A stretch of DNA of 64,000 bases from the NCBI GenBank assembly GCA_016795385.1, contig JAEUHI010000025.1, forward strand, positions 62,001-126,000. Reading direction: 5' to 3'. The stretch is from Verrucomicrobiales bacterium. GTDB lineage: Bacteria; Verrucomicrobiota; Verrucomicrobiia; Verrucomicrobiales; DEV007. Positions 50,945 to 60,063 of the stretch are shown here, in pieces. The notes beneath the pieces are model-generated. The model was not told where the DNA came from and ran no database searches. It saw only the letters and a list, made by a program, of their open reading frames with translations. The stretch's first letter is position 1. Each line of letters begins with the position of its first letter. A program made the translations under genes and the position numbers.

Positions 50945-52930
50945 CTACTTTTTCTCGGGAGCGGGAGCCGCGGCTGGTGTGGCAGGTGCCGGAGCGGCCG
51001 GTTTCGGGGTCTCGGTCTTCGGTGCCTCGGCCGGTTTGGCTGCCGGTGCCGGGGCGGCAGGCTTGGCCTCCGTCGGCTTAGCTTCCGACGGCTTGGCAGC
51101 TTCAACCGGCTTGGCAGCCGGTGCCGGAGTCGCGGGTTTCGTTTCCGCAGGTTTGGGCGTGGCGGCCGGCTTGGGAGCGTCGGCCGGAGTGTTCGCGGGA
51201 GCCGGAGCCGCTGGTTTCGGCGCATCCGTCTTGGGCACCTCTGCTTTCTTTTCCGCTGGTTTGGGAGCATCCGCTTTGGCTGGTTCGGCTGCTTTGGCAG
51301 GTTCAGGTTTCTTCTCGGCCGGCGGAGTTTGGGGTGCCGGGGCTGCGGGAGCCGGAGTCGCCAGGTCCACACCCGTGTTGATTTCGAGATTCACGCTCCG
51401 CTCGAAGGCCTTGGCCTCCGCGGGATCGACTCCCGTTTGCCAGACGTAGGCCTTTTTCAAGGACGGGAGCTTGGCAAACGTCTCGAAGATCCCGTTGTCG
51501 ACCTTGGTTCCGTATAGATTGACGTATTCGAGCTTGGCAAGAGAGGCGATCTCCGCGATGCCCTTGCTGGTAACGGCGGTGTTCTCGAGATGGAGCCTCT
51601 CGAGGTCACGCATGAGGCGCACCGTCTTCATCCCCGCGTCCGTCACCTGGCTGCGGGCCAGATCGAGCCAGACGATGCGCTCCGCGACGGGTTCGAGCAT
51701 CTTCAGCTGGTCGTCACCGAAATCTTTCGCGCCATTGATCACGTTCACCCGGAGGCGATCGTCCTCGGCGGAGATCGGCATCACGGAGAAGCGATACTTC
51801 TCCGCCGCCTCGTTGACCTCGGCCATGCGGGCGGTTTTTTCCTCTTCCGGCAGGGAATCCCATACGGACGGTGCGGCAGCGACCTCGGCGACGGTCTCCA
51901 CCTCTTTGCCGGCGTGGATCGCGGCGACTTCGGTGGCGATCGCCACGATGCCCGGATCGCTCCCCAGTTGGGCCACGGTCGTGTCCGTCTTCGCACCGGC
52001 ATTGATCCACAGTTTCAGCAATTCCACCTCGGCGGCCTGGAGCGGATCACCTTGCGGGGGCATGAATTCATCGTCGTCGTGCGGCAGGAGGACGCGGACG
52101 ATCATTTCCGACTCATCCGCCTTGCCCGGTACCACGGTGGGATAGTCCGAACCTTCGGCACCCGCGAGGAGCAGCTCGTAGGTATCCATGCGGAGCTTGC
52201 CTTTGATCTTGTTTTCGTTGTGGCACTCGTTGCAGGTCTTCTCGAGCACGGGCACGACGAGATCCTGATAGACGAGCCGCTCGCCGATCGGTGTTTCGAC
52301 CGGTGCCTCCCCAGCCCCTGCCGCGGGCCCCTCCGCCGGCTCCTCCGCGTGGGTGCCGAGACCGATCAGCAGGGCGGGTTTCAAGGCGGCGGGCGCATGC
52401 TCCGTGAGGTAGTCGGGCTCGTGCACCATCGCTCCCCCAAAATGGCCGCTCGCCGCCGTGGCGAAGGCCGCCACCGCCGTTCCGAAGCCCGAGAGAATCC
52501 GCTTTCCCTTCACCGCGAAGACGAGGGCGAAGAGCGTGAAGACGACCACGGCAAGACCAAAGTAGAGGTGCAGGTTCATCGCCCGCCCCGAATAGTCCTC
52601 GAGCGTCATGAGGAGGTAACCGACCACCGTTGCCCCGATCCCGCTGAGGAAACTGAGCCATAGAACAAACGGAATGGTGGGCCGCAGATGGGCGAAGGCC
52701 GTGAAGTAACCCAGCGCCTCCATGATCAGGACCAGAAAGATGAGACCGATCGGCAGGTGCACGATCAGCACGTGGAAGCGGGCGATGAAATGCAGGAATC
52801 CGCCCTGCTCGGCCCCGCCGCGATAGGCGAACCAGATCCCGGCGAGGAGCGCCGCCCAGACGATCCCAAGGAGGATCGCCAGCTTGACCGAAGTCTTCGT
52901 GGGCGCCTGATGCTTCACAAAACTACTCAT
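50945..52930 (-). CDS. DUF2231 membrane domain / PSCyt1 haem / leucine-rich repeat protein with Pro-Ala-Lys tail
   Basis: 661 residues. The first 180 residues hold five to six membrane helices like DUF2231. A planctomycete-type cytochrome C motif CNECHNENKIKGKLRMD lies near residue 235 with FMPPQGDPL after it. Residues of about 375-500 are LRR-like (WLDLARSQVTDAGMKTVRL, LHLENTAVTSKGIAEIASL), and the last 125 residues are almost only Pro, Ala, Lys, Glu. It heads the cytochrome assembly operon. Single haem, membrane anchored; it may be a substrate or a donor of that system. Function is unknown. Confidence 0.85.
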   Translation of the reverse strand: MSSFVKHQAPTKTSVKLAILLGIVWAALLAGIWFAYRGGAEQGGFLHFIARFHVLIVHLPIGLIFLVLIMEALGYFTAFAHLRPTIPFVLWLSFLSGIGATVVGYLLMTLEDYSGRAMNLHLYFGLAVVVFTLFALVFAVKGKRILSGFGTAVAAFATAASGHFGGAMVHEPDYLTEHAPAALKPALLIGLGTHAEEPAEGPAAGAGEAPVETPIGERLVYQDLVVPVLEKTCNECHNENKIKGKLRMDTYELLLAGAEGSDYPTVVPGKADESEMIVRVLLPHDDDEFMPPQGDPLQAAEVELLKLWINAGAKTDTTVAQLGSDPGIVAIATEVAAIHAGKEVETVAEVAAAPSVWDSLPEEEKTARMAEVNEAAEKYRFSVMPISAEDDRLRVNVINGAKDFGDDQLKMLEPVAERIVWLDLARSQVTDAGMKTVRLMRDLERLHLENTAVTSKGIAEIASLAKLEYVNLYGTKVDNGIFETFAKLPSLKKAYVWQTGVDPAEAKAFERSVNLEINTGVDLATPAPAAPAPQTPPAEKKPEPAKAAEPAKADAPKPAEKKAEVPKTDAPKPAAPAPANTPADAPKPAATPKPAETKPATPAPAAKPVEAAKPSEAKPTEAKPAAPAPAAKPAEAPKTETPKPAAPAPATPAAAPAPEKK

Positions 52931-53085
52931 ATTCCACGAGCTTCGCGCCGGTGGGGAGGGTGGTCAAATGCGCGTTGGCGTGCAAAAAGCCACCGTAACG
53001 AGCCATCCGGCAGGTCCCCGCATCCGACCCCTTCGGGCTCATTTGGTTGCCGATGGGACCGAACCGAGGCTCCGCGGAAATTAAT

Positions 53086-53115
53086 TTGGCAAAGTGAAAT
53101 ATTTCGCTTCAATAA
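53086..53115 (+). promoter_or_regulatory. Candidate promoter with palindrome in its spacer, upstream of the dynamin-like gene
   Basis: TTGGCA, a 17-18 bp spacer and TCAATA; the spacer is the near-perfect palindrome AAGTGAAATATTTCGCTT (53092-53109). A dimeric repressor could block RNA polymerase there. Confidence 0.35.
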
Positions 53116-53208
53116 GCTTGCGACTCCATTATGGAAACAATGCGGGTTTGGTCGGTCTCTTGCTGATTCCTCCAACGCCGTTCCATTGTCCCTCATCCGA
53201 TCACCGCC

Positions 53209-54969
53209 TTGGCCGACAAACCGACAGACCAGCTCGGCAAAAACTACTTCCAGACCCGGGAGAAGTTGAGCAAGACCATCGAGTCGCTCGGCGAGCTGGG
53301 ACGGGAGAGCGGGATCAATCCGGGCCGTCTCGCCCTCCTCAAAAATCTCCTCGCCAACCTCGAGGATCCCTTCCTCTTCGTTGTCGTCGGCGAAGTGAAC
53401 GCCGGCAAATCGACCCTGCTGAACGCCCTCTTCGGCGAAGATTTCTGCAATGCCGACGTCATCCCCACGACCGAGCGCATCGCCTTTTTCAAACACGGGG
53501 CCGAGCCCCACGAATTCGAATTCTCCGAGGACATCGTCGAGGTTTTCCGCCCCAACGCCTTCCTGAAGGATTTCAATCTCGTCGACACGCCCGGGACGAA
53601 CTCGATCGAGTCCACCCACCAGCAGATCACCGAGCAATTCCTGCCGATGGCGGATCTCGTGCTCTTTGTCTTTTCGGTGACGAATCCCTGGGGAGCCTCG
53701 ACCTGGGAATTTCTCGACCGCATCCACCACCAGTGGAAAAAGAAGATCGTCTTCATCCTCCAGCAGTGCGACCTCCGCACCGACGAGGAAGTCGCCGCCA
53801 TCCTTGAGCACCTCCAGAAGACCGCACATCACCGCTTCGGCCAGCATTTCCCCACCTTCGCGGTCTCGGCGAAAAAGGCCTTCCTCGCGAAGACCTCCGG
53901 GTTGGAAAACGAGGACTTCTCGCGCAAGAGCCAGATCGAGGGGCTCGAGCGCTACATCGCCGGAGTCGTCGAATCCTCCGAACCGCGTCTCATCAAGCTG
54001 ATCCATGCCTGGCGTGCCGCCTGCTACGTGCTCGGGGAAGTGAAGGAAAGCCTCGGCACCGCCTCCGAGATCATCCGCGCCGACAACGAGCTACTCAGCG
54101 AGCTCGAGCCCGCCTGCAAGATGCAGCAGGAGCGCACCTTGAAAAAATGCGAGCCGCTCTTCGAGGCCTTCGATCAGAGCTTCATGGCCGCCGGGCTCCA
54201 GGCCGAGCCGCTTCTGGATTCCGAGTTCCGCGTCATCTCCGCCCTCATGCCCAAACGCAAGAGCGCCGAGGAAATCGAGGGCCTCATCTTCGCCACGACG
54301 ATGAAAGCCGTGCGCCGCAGCATCGGGGCCGGTGCCACTGCGGTGAAGGAAGACGTCGCCCATCTCTGGGAGCGGGTCTCCGAGGAGATGCAGGAGCATT
54401 TCAATCTCGAGCTCAGCGTCGGCGAAGACGGCACCCCCGACTGGAGCGCCGCCCACCGCCGCATCGAGGAGAAGGTGGAAGAGGCCACTGCCGCGACCTT
54501 GCGCGATCTGAAGCTGCGCGATCAGCTCGGCGGTCTCTTCCAGCGCCGCAGCCGGATGATCTGGGGCTTCATTTTCTCCGCCATCCTCACCGCCCTCGGC
54601 GGCGTCATTCTCACGATGCTGGAGCAATCCCCGTGGAATGCGATCGCCTTCGGCATCGCCTCCTGTCTTCTCGCCCTCGGCGCGGTGGTGGGATCGCAAT
54701 CGGTGAAAAAGGCCCGCGCTTTCTACACCGCGATCCTCGACCGCCATCGCGAGTTGCTCGCCAAAGCGCAACGCAAGGCCTTCACCGAAGGCACGACCGC
54801 TTTCTATCAAGACTTCATCGGACTTTTCGAGCCCCTTCGCAACGTCTGCCGCGAGCATCGCGAGCGCTACGAGCCCCAGCTCCGCGTCATCAAGCAGACC
54901 GAGACCTCCCTCGCCGAACTCGAGCGCATCCTCGCTCCCGTCGAAAAGGCGCTCAGCTCCCGGAAATAG
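53209..54969 (+). CDS. Bacterial dynamin-like GTPase
   Basis: 586 residues with a TTG start. The P-loop GEVNAGKST (61-69), switch I threonine in IPTTERIA, DTPGTNS (126-132) and QQCD (185-188) at the NKxD position make up the GTPase. A long helical stalk follows, two membrane helices lie near 450-500 (WGFIFSAILTALGGVIL, AIAFGIASCLLALGAVV), and a helical C-terminus ends the protein. This resembles bacterial dynamin-like proteins that remodel membranes, some of which take part in phage defence. It stands alone, without the partner often seen, and overlaps the convergent gmhA end by 17 bp. Confidence 0.85.
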   Translation: MADKPTDQLGKNYFQTREKLSKTIESLGELGRESGINPGRLALLKNLLANLEDPFLFVVVGEVNAGKSTLLNALFGEDFCNADVIPTTERIAFFKHGAEPHEFEFSEDIVEVFRPNAFLKDFNLVDTPGTNSIESTHQQITEQFLPMADLVLFVFSVTNPWGASTWEFLDRIHHQWKKKIVFILQQCDLRTDEEVAAILEHLQKTAHHRFGQHFPTFAVSAKKAFLAKTSGLENEDFSRKSQIEGLERYIAGVVESSEPRLIKLIHAWRAACYVLGEVKESLGTASEIIRADNELLSELEPACKMQQERTLKKCEPLFEAFDQSFMAAGLQAEPLLDSEFRVISALMPKRKSAEEIEGLIFATTMKAVRRSIGAGATAVKEDVAHLWERVSEEMQEHFNLELSVGEDGTPDWSAAHRRIEEKVEEATAATLRDLKLRDQLGGLFQRRSRMIWGFIFSAILTALGGVILTMLEQSPWNAIAFGIASCLLALGAVVGSQSVKKARAFYTAILDRHRELLAKAQRKAFTEGTTAFYQDFIGLFEPLRNVCREHRERYEPQLRVIKQTETSLAELERILAPVEKALSSRK

Positions 54970-55555
54970 TCGAGACCGTCTCCGCGAAGGCCAGCTCCGC
55001 CAGATCGCAGAGGAGATGCCCGGCGATGAGGTGACATTCCTGCACCCGCGCCGTCACCGGAGAAGGCACCGCGAGGGTGAGATCGGCGAGTTCCGCGCAA
55101 CGCCCCCCGTTCTGTCCCGTGAAGGCAAAGGTTCCGATGCCTTCGCCGCGGGCGAATTCGAGGCCGCGCACCACATTCTTGCTCGTGCCCGAGGTCGAGA
55201 TGCCCACGACGATGTCGCCCGGCCGGCAGAGCGCCTCGATCTGGCGGGCGAAGACCGTCTCGAATCCGAAATCATTGGCACAGGCCGTCAGCGCCGAGGT
55301 ATCCGTGGTCAGCGCGAGCGAGGGCAGCCCCCGGCGATTGCGCGTGAAGCGCACCGTGAACTCCGTCGCGAAATGCTGCGAATCCGCCGCGCTGCCGCCG
55401 TTGCCGAAAAAGCAGATCTTTCCCCCATCGCGCAGGCAGGCCACCGTGCGAGCCGCCATCTCGGCGATGATGCCCGAGCAGGCGTCCTGGAATCGCGCCA
55501 CCGTCGCGGCGTGGTCGTCGAGGGTCTCGCGGATGATGCGGTCGTTGTCGATCAT
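54953..55555 (-). CDS. gmhA: Phosphoheptose isomerase (SIS domain)
   Basis: 200 residues, normal for GmhA. The SIS-domain core is KICFFGNGGSAADSQHFATE with the substrate serine, GISTSGTSKNVV and the late VQECHLIAGHLLCDL helix with zinc/active site histidine. It converts sedoheptulose 7-phosphate to heptose 7-phosphate, first step of ADP-heptose for LPS inner core. It lies 15 bp after hldA, the next enzyme. Confidence 0.94.
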   Translation of the reverse strand: MIDNDRIIRETLDDHAATVARFQDACSGIIAEMAARTVACLRDGGKICFFGNGGSAADSQHFATEFTVRFTRNRRGLPSLALTTDTSALTACANDFGFETVFARQIEALCRPGDIVVGISTSGTSKNVVRGLEFARGEGIGTFAFTGQNGGRCAELADLTLAVPSPVTARVQECHLIAGHLLCDLAELAFAETVSTISGS

Positions 55556-55570
55556 GGCTTAGTAAACGGA

Positions 55571-56605
55571 TCAGGCCGGCACTCCTTGGGGAAAATCCCG
55601 GGTGATCGCCTCGAGCAACTCCTCGCGTTCGATCGGAGTCGTGCCCAGCTTGCCGACGACGACGCTGCTCGCGAGATTCGAAATCCGCGCCGCGATCACC
55701 GGCGAGAGGCCCGCACAAAGGCCGAGCGTATAAACCGCGATCGCCGTATCGCCGGCACCCGAGACATCGAAGACCTCGCGCGCCTTGGCCGGAATGTGGG
55801 CCGGAATCGACCCTGTTGAGAAGACGAGCATACCCTGTTCACCCAGGGTCAGGAGGATCTGATCGCAGGACCATCGCTCCAGCAGGCGCGAGCCCACCTC
55901 GAGGAGCGGACCATCTTCCAGCGGCGGAACGCCCGCGTCGCGGTTCACGTCTTCGATTCCGGCACAGGCGAAGGCCTCGGAGCGGTTCGGCTTCACCGTC
56001 GTCACGCCACGCCATTCCACCGGATTGCCCGGCTTCGGATCGACCGTCACCGGCACCCCGCGCTCCGCAGCCGCCGCGAGCAGTCCGGCGACGAGTTCGG
56101 CACTGATGAGACCCTTGCCATAATCCTCGATGATGATCCCGTCGATGCGCGGCAGCACCTCGCGGATGCGCGCGACCAGCTCCGCCGCGAGCGCGGGCTC
56201 GAGCGGATGCCGTTTCTCCCGATCGATCCGGACGACCTGCTGATGCCTCGCGACGACGCGAGTTTTCGTAATCGTGTGATACTCCGGACGCCGCAGACAG
56301 AGCTCCATCCCGATGCCGTGTTCGCCGAGCGTTTCCTCGAGAAGAGTTCCATTCGCATCGAGCCCGTAGAGACCTGAGAGCTCCACCTTCGCTCCAAAGG
56401 GAGTGATGTTCCTCGCGACATTGGCGGCACCACCGGGATAGCGCGATTCGCTCTGCACCTCCACGACCGGCACGGGAGCCTCGGGAGAAATGCGCGAGAC
56501 GCTGCCCCAGATGAACCAATCCAGCATCACATCCCCGACGACGAGGATGCGGCAGTCGGCAAATCGGGCGAGGAGGGCCTCGGGAGTCAGGGTCGTTTCC
56601 GCCAT
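55571..56605 (-). CDS. hldA: D-glycero-beta-D-manno-heptose 7-phosphate kinase (RfaE domain I)
   Basis: 344 residues, pfkB/ribokinase fold. Marks are RYPGGAANVARNI near residue 55, IIEDYGKGLIS, DPKPGNPVEW and the ATP-site DVSGAGDTAIAVY near 283. It phosphorylates the GmhA product at position 1. The C-terminal nucleotidyltransferase half found in bifunctional HldE is absent, so a separate HldC must be encoded elsewhere. gmhA follows on the same transcript. Confidence 0.93.
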   Translation of the reverse strand: MAETTLTPEALLARFADCRILVVGDVMLDWFIWGSVSRISPEAPVPVVEVQSESRYPGGAANVARNITPFGAKVELSGLYGLDANGTLLEETLGEHGIGMELCLRRPEYHTITKTRVVARHQQVVRIDREKRHPLEPALAAELVARIREVLPRIDGIIIEDYGKGLISAELVAGLLAAAAERGVPVTVDPKPGNPVEWRGVTTVKPNRSEAFACAGIEDVNRDAGVPPLEDGPLLEVGSRLLERWSCDQILLTLGEQGMLVFSTGSIPAHIPAKAREVFDVSGAGDTAIAVYTLGLCAGLSPVIAARISNLASSVVVGKLGTTPIEREELLEAITRDFPQGVPA

Positions 56606-56671
56606 GGGCGGCTAGGCTAAAGCGGACGCGGCGGGATTGCAAAGAGGGATCGCAAGGGGCGGAGGATCCGA

Positions 56672-57232
56672 TCACCAGACCCGATACGGCGACTGGAGCC
56701 CCGACAAAATGAGAAAATCCCGCACCGCGCGGCCCCGCCAACAGGGGTCGGCGAGCCGCAACACCTCGCGATGGTCCACCCAACCCAGGGGCCAAGTCCG
56801 GAAGACGGGATCGCCGTAGCAGGACATTCCTCCCCAGCCTGGCAACGTCGCCAAGGGAATCCGCACCTGCTGGCGAAGGGTGATGACGATCGGTCCCTCG
56901 ATCCCGGCAAGCCCGGTCACAGCCACCGGCTCAGAAACCGGAGCCGGGCCGGGTTCATCCGCCGGCACTGTCGTTTCCGTACCCGGCAAATCCTCCACCG
57001 GCTCGTAGAGGGAACGATAAGAAGGCGAGAGGAGATCATAGCCCACCTTCGCGATCCCCTCGCGATGACGGAAGGTCAGCCCGGTCGTGTCGGCGCCCAT
57101 CACGAAAATCTCGCGGTAAACCTGTCCCTGCGTCGTCGTCAGACTTTCGTGATCGTAGTCGCCCTCCTGAGCGGTCGCCATACCGAACCCACCTGCCAAA
57201 CACAGACAAAGAGCAGATCTGAGAAAATTCAT
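56672..57232 (-). CDS. Secreted protein of unknown function
   Basis: 186 residues with a signal peptide (MNFLRSALCLCLAGG, ends TAQ). The mature part starts acidic (EGDYDHESLTTTQG), has REIFVMGADTTGLTFRHREG, and a tryptophan-rich C-terminus (LGWVDHREVLRLADPCWRG). I do not recognise a family. It is divergent from the thioredoxin-like gene; a candidate promoter TTGGCT-17-TCAATT lies at 57248-57276 on the minus strand. Confidence 0.7.
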   Translation of the reverse strand: MNFLRSALCLCLAGGFGMATAQEGDYDHESLTTTQGQVYREIFVMGADTTGLTFRHREGIAKVGYDLLSPSYRSLYEPVEDLPGTETTVPADEPGPAPVSEPVAVTGLAGIEGPIVITLRQQVRIPLATLPGWGGMSCYGDPVFRTWPLGWVDHREVLRLADPCWRGRAVRDFLILSGLQSPYRVW

Positions 57233-57343
57233 AATATTGAGACTCTTAATTGAAAATCGTTTCGAGTCCAAGCCAAAAATCGCGCGACCGCGGCCCGCTC
57301 TTTCGACGCGAAAATTCACCGATCTTCCCTTATCGGTAGAGAC

Positions 57344-58150
57344 ATGAGCCACGAACTTGCCTCCTCCTTTGAATCGGAAGTGATCCAACGCAGCCACGAA
57401 GTGCCGGTGCTCGTCGATTTCTGGGCCGACTGGTGCGGACCTTGTCTCATGTTCGGCCCCATCCTCGAGCGTTCCGTCGCCGCAGCCGGGGGCCGTTGGG
57501 AACTCGTGAAGGTCAATACCGAGCGCCATCCCGATCTCGCCCAGCGCCACGGCATCCGCAGCCTCCCGACGATCCGTCTTTTTGTGAAGGGCGTCTCTGT
57601 CGCCGAATCACTCGGCGCGCTCTCCGACGCGGCGTTGAAGCAATGGCTCGACCGCCATCTCCCTTCGAAACACGACGCCGCCCTCGATGCCGCCGAAGCC
57701 AGGCTATCTGCGGGAGAGTTCGCCTCCGTCGCCAAAACCGCCGACGAAGTGCTCGCCGCGGAACCGGGGAACGATCGTGCCCTATTTCTGAAAGCGATCA
57801 GTTCCCTCGCCCTCGATCCCACCGCCGTCGCCACCAGTGCCAACGCCATTCCCGCGGGTTCGCCCTTCTTCGAAAAAACCGGACCGCTCAAGGAACTCGC
57901 GAAAATTCTCGTCGCGCCCCCGACCGAAGAGGGCAAAGGGGCGGTCCCCTGCGCGAACGCCATCGCCGCGATCCGAAAGCTCGATTGGGACGCCGCGTGC
58001 GCCGCCTTTCTCGAGTTGCTCGAGCGCGACCGCCACTACGGCTACGACCTCGCCGCGAAAGCGCTGAAGCAGATCTTCCTCCTCCTCGGTCCCCGCGACG
58101 CCATCACCACCCGACACCAGCCGCGTTTCGCGAGCCTGCTCTTTTCCTGA
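57344..58150 (+). CDS. Thioredoxin-TPR protein (CnoX/YbbN-like)
   Basis: 268 residues. The thioredoxin active site is WADWCGPC (Cys31 and Cys34) with the cis-proline in [10 protein letters not shown]. The C-terminal 160 residues are TPR-like helices ([35 protein letters not shown]). In E. coli CnoX guards proteins from oxidation and delivers them to GroEL. A neighbour, msrB, three bases downstream, repairs oxidised methionine, so the two form a small oxidative-damage unit. Confidence 0.87.
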   Translation: MSHELASSFESEVIQRSHEVPVLVDFWADWCGPCLMFGPILERSVAAAGGRWELVKVNTERHPDLAQRHGIRSLPTIRLFVKGVSVAESLGALSDAALKQWLDRHLPSKHDAALDAAEARLSAGEFASVAKTADEVLAAEPGNDRALFLKAISSLALDPTAVATSANAIPAGSPFFEKTGPLKELAKILVAPPTEEGKGAVPCANAIAAIRKLDWDAACAAFLELLERDRHYGYDLAAKALKQIFLLLGPRDAITTRHQPRFASLLFS

Positions 58151-58152
58151 CC

Positions 58153-58536
58153 ATGAACGAATCCGAAGACGACCTCCGCGCCCGGCTCACACCGGAACAA
58201 TATCACGTGACCTGCAACGGCGGCACCGAGCCACCCTTCGACAACGCCTACTGGGATCACAAGGAAGCGGGCACCTACGTCGATGTCATCAGCGGGGTGC
58301 CGCTCTTTTCCTCGGAGGCGAAATTCGACAGCGGCACCGGTTGGCCGAGCTTTTTCGCCCCGATCGACGGTGATGAAATCGTGGAGGTGGTCGACACCAG
58401 CTACGGCATGCGCCGCGTCGAAGTGCGTGCGAAAACTTCCGGCGCCCATCTCGGCCATGTTTTTCCCGACGGCCCCAAGCCGACCGGTCTGCGCTATTGC
58501 ATCAACTCCGCCGCGCTGAGATTTGTGCCGGCGTGA
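58153..58536 (+). CDS. msrB: Peptide-methionine (R)-S-oxide reductase
   Basis: 127 residues. It reduces methionine R-sulfoxide in proteins. Motifs [24 protein letters not shown] and LGHVFPDGP are MsrB signatures; Cys116 in [12 protein letters not shown] is catalytic. The resolving Cys of GCGWPSF is Thr62 here, and the CxxC zinc pairs are absent, so recycling must use Cys21 or an outside reductant, perhaps the thioredoxin encoded next door. Two bases after the CnoX stop codon. Confidence 0.93.
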   Translation: MNESEDDLRARLTPEQYHVTCNGGTEPPFDNAYWDHKEAGTYVDVISGVPLFSSEAKFDSGTGWPSFFAPIDGDEIVEVVDTSYGMRRVEVRAKTSGAHLGHVFPDGPKPTGLRYCINSAALRFVPA

Positions 58537-58549
58537 GTTCTGATGAAAG

Positions 58550-58571
58550 CGGTGGGACGCCGCTTCTACTT
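58550..58571. terminator. Hairpin between convergent msrB and the Xer recombinase
   Basis: Arms AAGCGG and CCGCTT with a 7-base loop; weak, no T-run. Confidence 0.3.
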
Positions 58572-59477
58572 TCACGCCCTCGGGTGGGACTTCTCGTAGA
58601 CCTGCTTCATCCGCTCGATCGAGACGTGGGTGTAGATCTGCGTCGTCGAAAGACTCGCGTGACCCAACAAGGTCTGCACGCTGCGCAGATCGGCTCCGTG
58701 ATCGAGCAAGTGGGTCGCGAAGCTGTGGCGGAGTTTGTGCGGGCTCGCCTTCTGCGGGATGTCGCAGAGGGCGTGATACTTTTGAAACAGGTCCGAGATC
58801 GCCCGCGTCGTCATCCGCCTTCTCAATTTGCTGAGAAAGAGCGCGCCCGACATCACCTTCGCGGCATTGCGATAGCGATGGATCGCCTCCGCCGCCGTAC
58901 TGCCGATGGGACAGACCCGCTCCTTGCTGCCTTTGCCGAAGACACGAATGCATTCGTGATGCAGGTCGAAATCCTCGACATTCAGCGCCGCCAGTTCGGA
59001 GAGACGGATGCCCGATCCATAAAACAACTCCAGGATCGCCGCATCGCGCTCCGCCGCCCAGGACGGAGCCTGCTTCGGCTGCACGATGTGAAAGGGCTTT
59101 TCGAGCAGCTCGATCACCTGCTTCTGGTTCAGCACCACCGGCAGCTTTTTCTCCGCCTTCGGGAGAAGGACATCCGCGACCGGATTGCTCTTCAATCCCG
59201 CACGCCGGGTGAGGAATTTGTAAAAGCTCCGCAAGGCCGCGAAGTGAAGACGCACCGTGGCGCGGGCGAGATTGTCGCGCATGCAGCGGTAGAGGTAATC
59301 CCGGAAATCCTCGGGATCGGCGTCGGCCCAGCCTTTTTTCGCCGGCAACCACTCGCGGAAGCGCGTGATGGCGTGCTCGTAATTCGCGAGAGTGCGATGC
59401 GAGCTGTTCTTCTCGACCGAAAGGTATTCGAGGAATTCCTCGAGCCGGTCGTCGTGGGCTCGGGCGGAGACGGACAC
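58572..59477 (-). CDS. Tyrosine recombinase, XerC/XerD type
   Basis: 301 residues, the length of XerC/XerD. The N-terminal SAM-like DNA-binding domain (1-105) and the catalytic residues are all present: R158 (YGSGIRLSEL), K185 (GKGSKER), H247 and R250 (SPHKLRHSFATH), H273 (LLGHASLSTT) and the nucleophile Y282 (QIYTHV). It resolves chromosome dimers at dif with its partner. I cannot say from the sequence whether it is XerC or XerD. It stands alone and no integrated element borders it. Confidence 0.92.
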   Translation of the reverse strand: MSVSARAHDDRLEEFLEYLSVEKNSSHRTLANYEHAITRFREWLPAKKGWADADPEDFRDYLYRCMRDNLARATVRLHFAALRSFYKFLTRRAGLKSNPVADVLLPKAEKKLPVVLNQKQVIELLEKPFHIVQPKQAPSWAAERDAAILELFYGSGIRLSELAALNVEDFDLHHECIRVFGKGSKERVCPIGSTAAEAIHRYRNAAKVMSGALFLSKLRRRMTTRAISDLFQKYHALCDIPQKASPHKLRHSFATHLLDHGADLRSVQTLLGHASLSTTQIYTHVSIERMKQVYEKSHPRA

Positions 59478-59514
59478 GCGGAGGAAAGGTTGCGGGCGTC
59501 CCGGCCGGGGGCGC

Positions 59515-59928
59515 TCAGTTCACCGAGGCACCACCCTTCGGCCAGAAGTGTGCGCCGCGATAGCTGAGCGACGAACTCATCGCGCCCGGCGCGTCCGAAG
59601 GATGCTCGGGCAGGCGGACGGTCTGCTCGAAGATCGCGCGGAAGCCATGAGAATCATTCCAGCCCAGAGCGATGCGGTATTCGCGGTCTTCGGCGAGGAG
59701 CGGCACGATGAAATGGCCGGCTTCGCGATGGAGGAAAATCGTTTCCTCGGCGTCCGACTGCTGCCCGTTCACCTGGAGGCAAAGGCGGACCGACGAGTGC
59801 ATCGGGTGGCGCTCGCTCGTCAGATTCCAGTAGACCACCGCCGTGTCGCAATTCCGCGGGATCACCGCGAACGAGTCGTCACAGTAAGGAATGGAGTCAA
59901 AAACGGGATCTGAGGCGACGGCTTCCAT
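59515..59928 (-). CDS. DUF4912-domain protein
   Basis: 137 residues from MEAVASDPVFD. SFAVIPRNCDTAVVYWNLT corresponds to the DUF4912 start (residues facing carbohydrate or signalling roles are unknown), followed by beta-rich VRLCLQVNG and FLHREAGHFIVPLLAED. The C-terminus is short and polar. Function unknown. It is divergent from hisF and 37 bp upstream of the recombinase gene on the same strand. Confidence 0.75.
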   Translation of the reverse strand: MEAVASDPVFDSIPYCDDSFAVIPRNCDTAVVYWNLTSERHPMHSSVRLCLQVNGQQSDAEETIFLHREAGHFIVPLLAEDREYRIALGWNDSHGFRAIFEQTVRLPEHPSDAPGAMSSSLSYRGAHFWPKGGASVN

Positions 59929-60063
59929 GGCAGATTCGGGGCGATAGTTAAGAGAAGTTAAGCATAGCGCGTTCCGAATTACCAGATTTTTTTGAAACTT
60001 CCGCAAATTTTTTCCAAGTCTTTCAACGAGCGGAATTTCCACATGGGGCTACCCTATTCGCCC

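Noticed and set aside
50945..51330. Possible tandem DNA repeat or recombination site in the GCCGGTGCCGG-rich stretch
   Set aside because: It is fully explained as the coding sequence for the Pro/Ala/Lys tail.
47044..51449. Two plus-strand frames of 698 and 817 residues opposite the cytochrome assembly operon
   Set aside because: Composition is biased and the end is a translation of the Pro/Ala repeat in reverse; the minus-strand genes are certain.
58572..59477. Integrase of an integrated element
   Set aside because: Length, motifs and housekeeping neighbours fit XerC/D; no attachment repeats or phage genes lie nearby.
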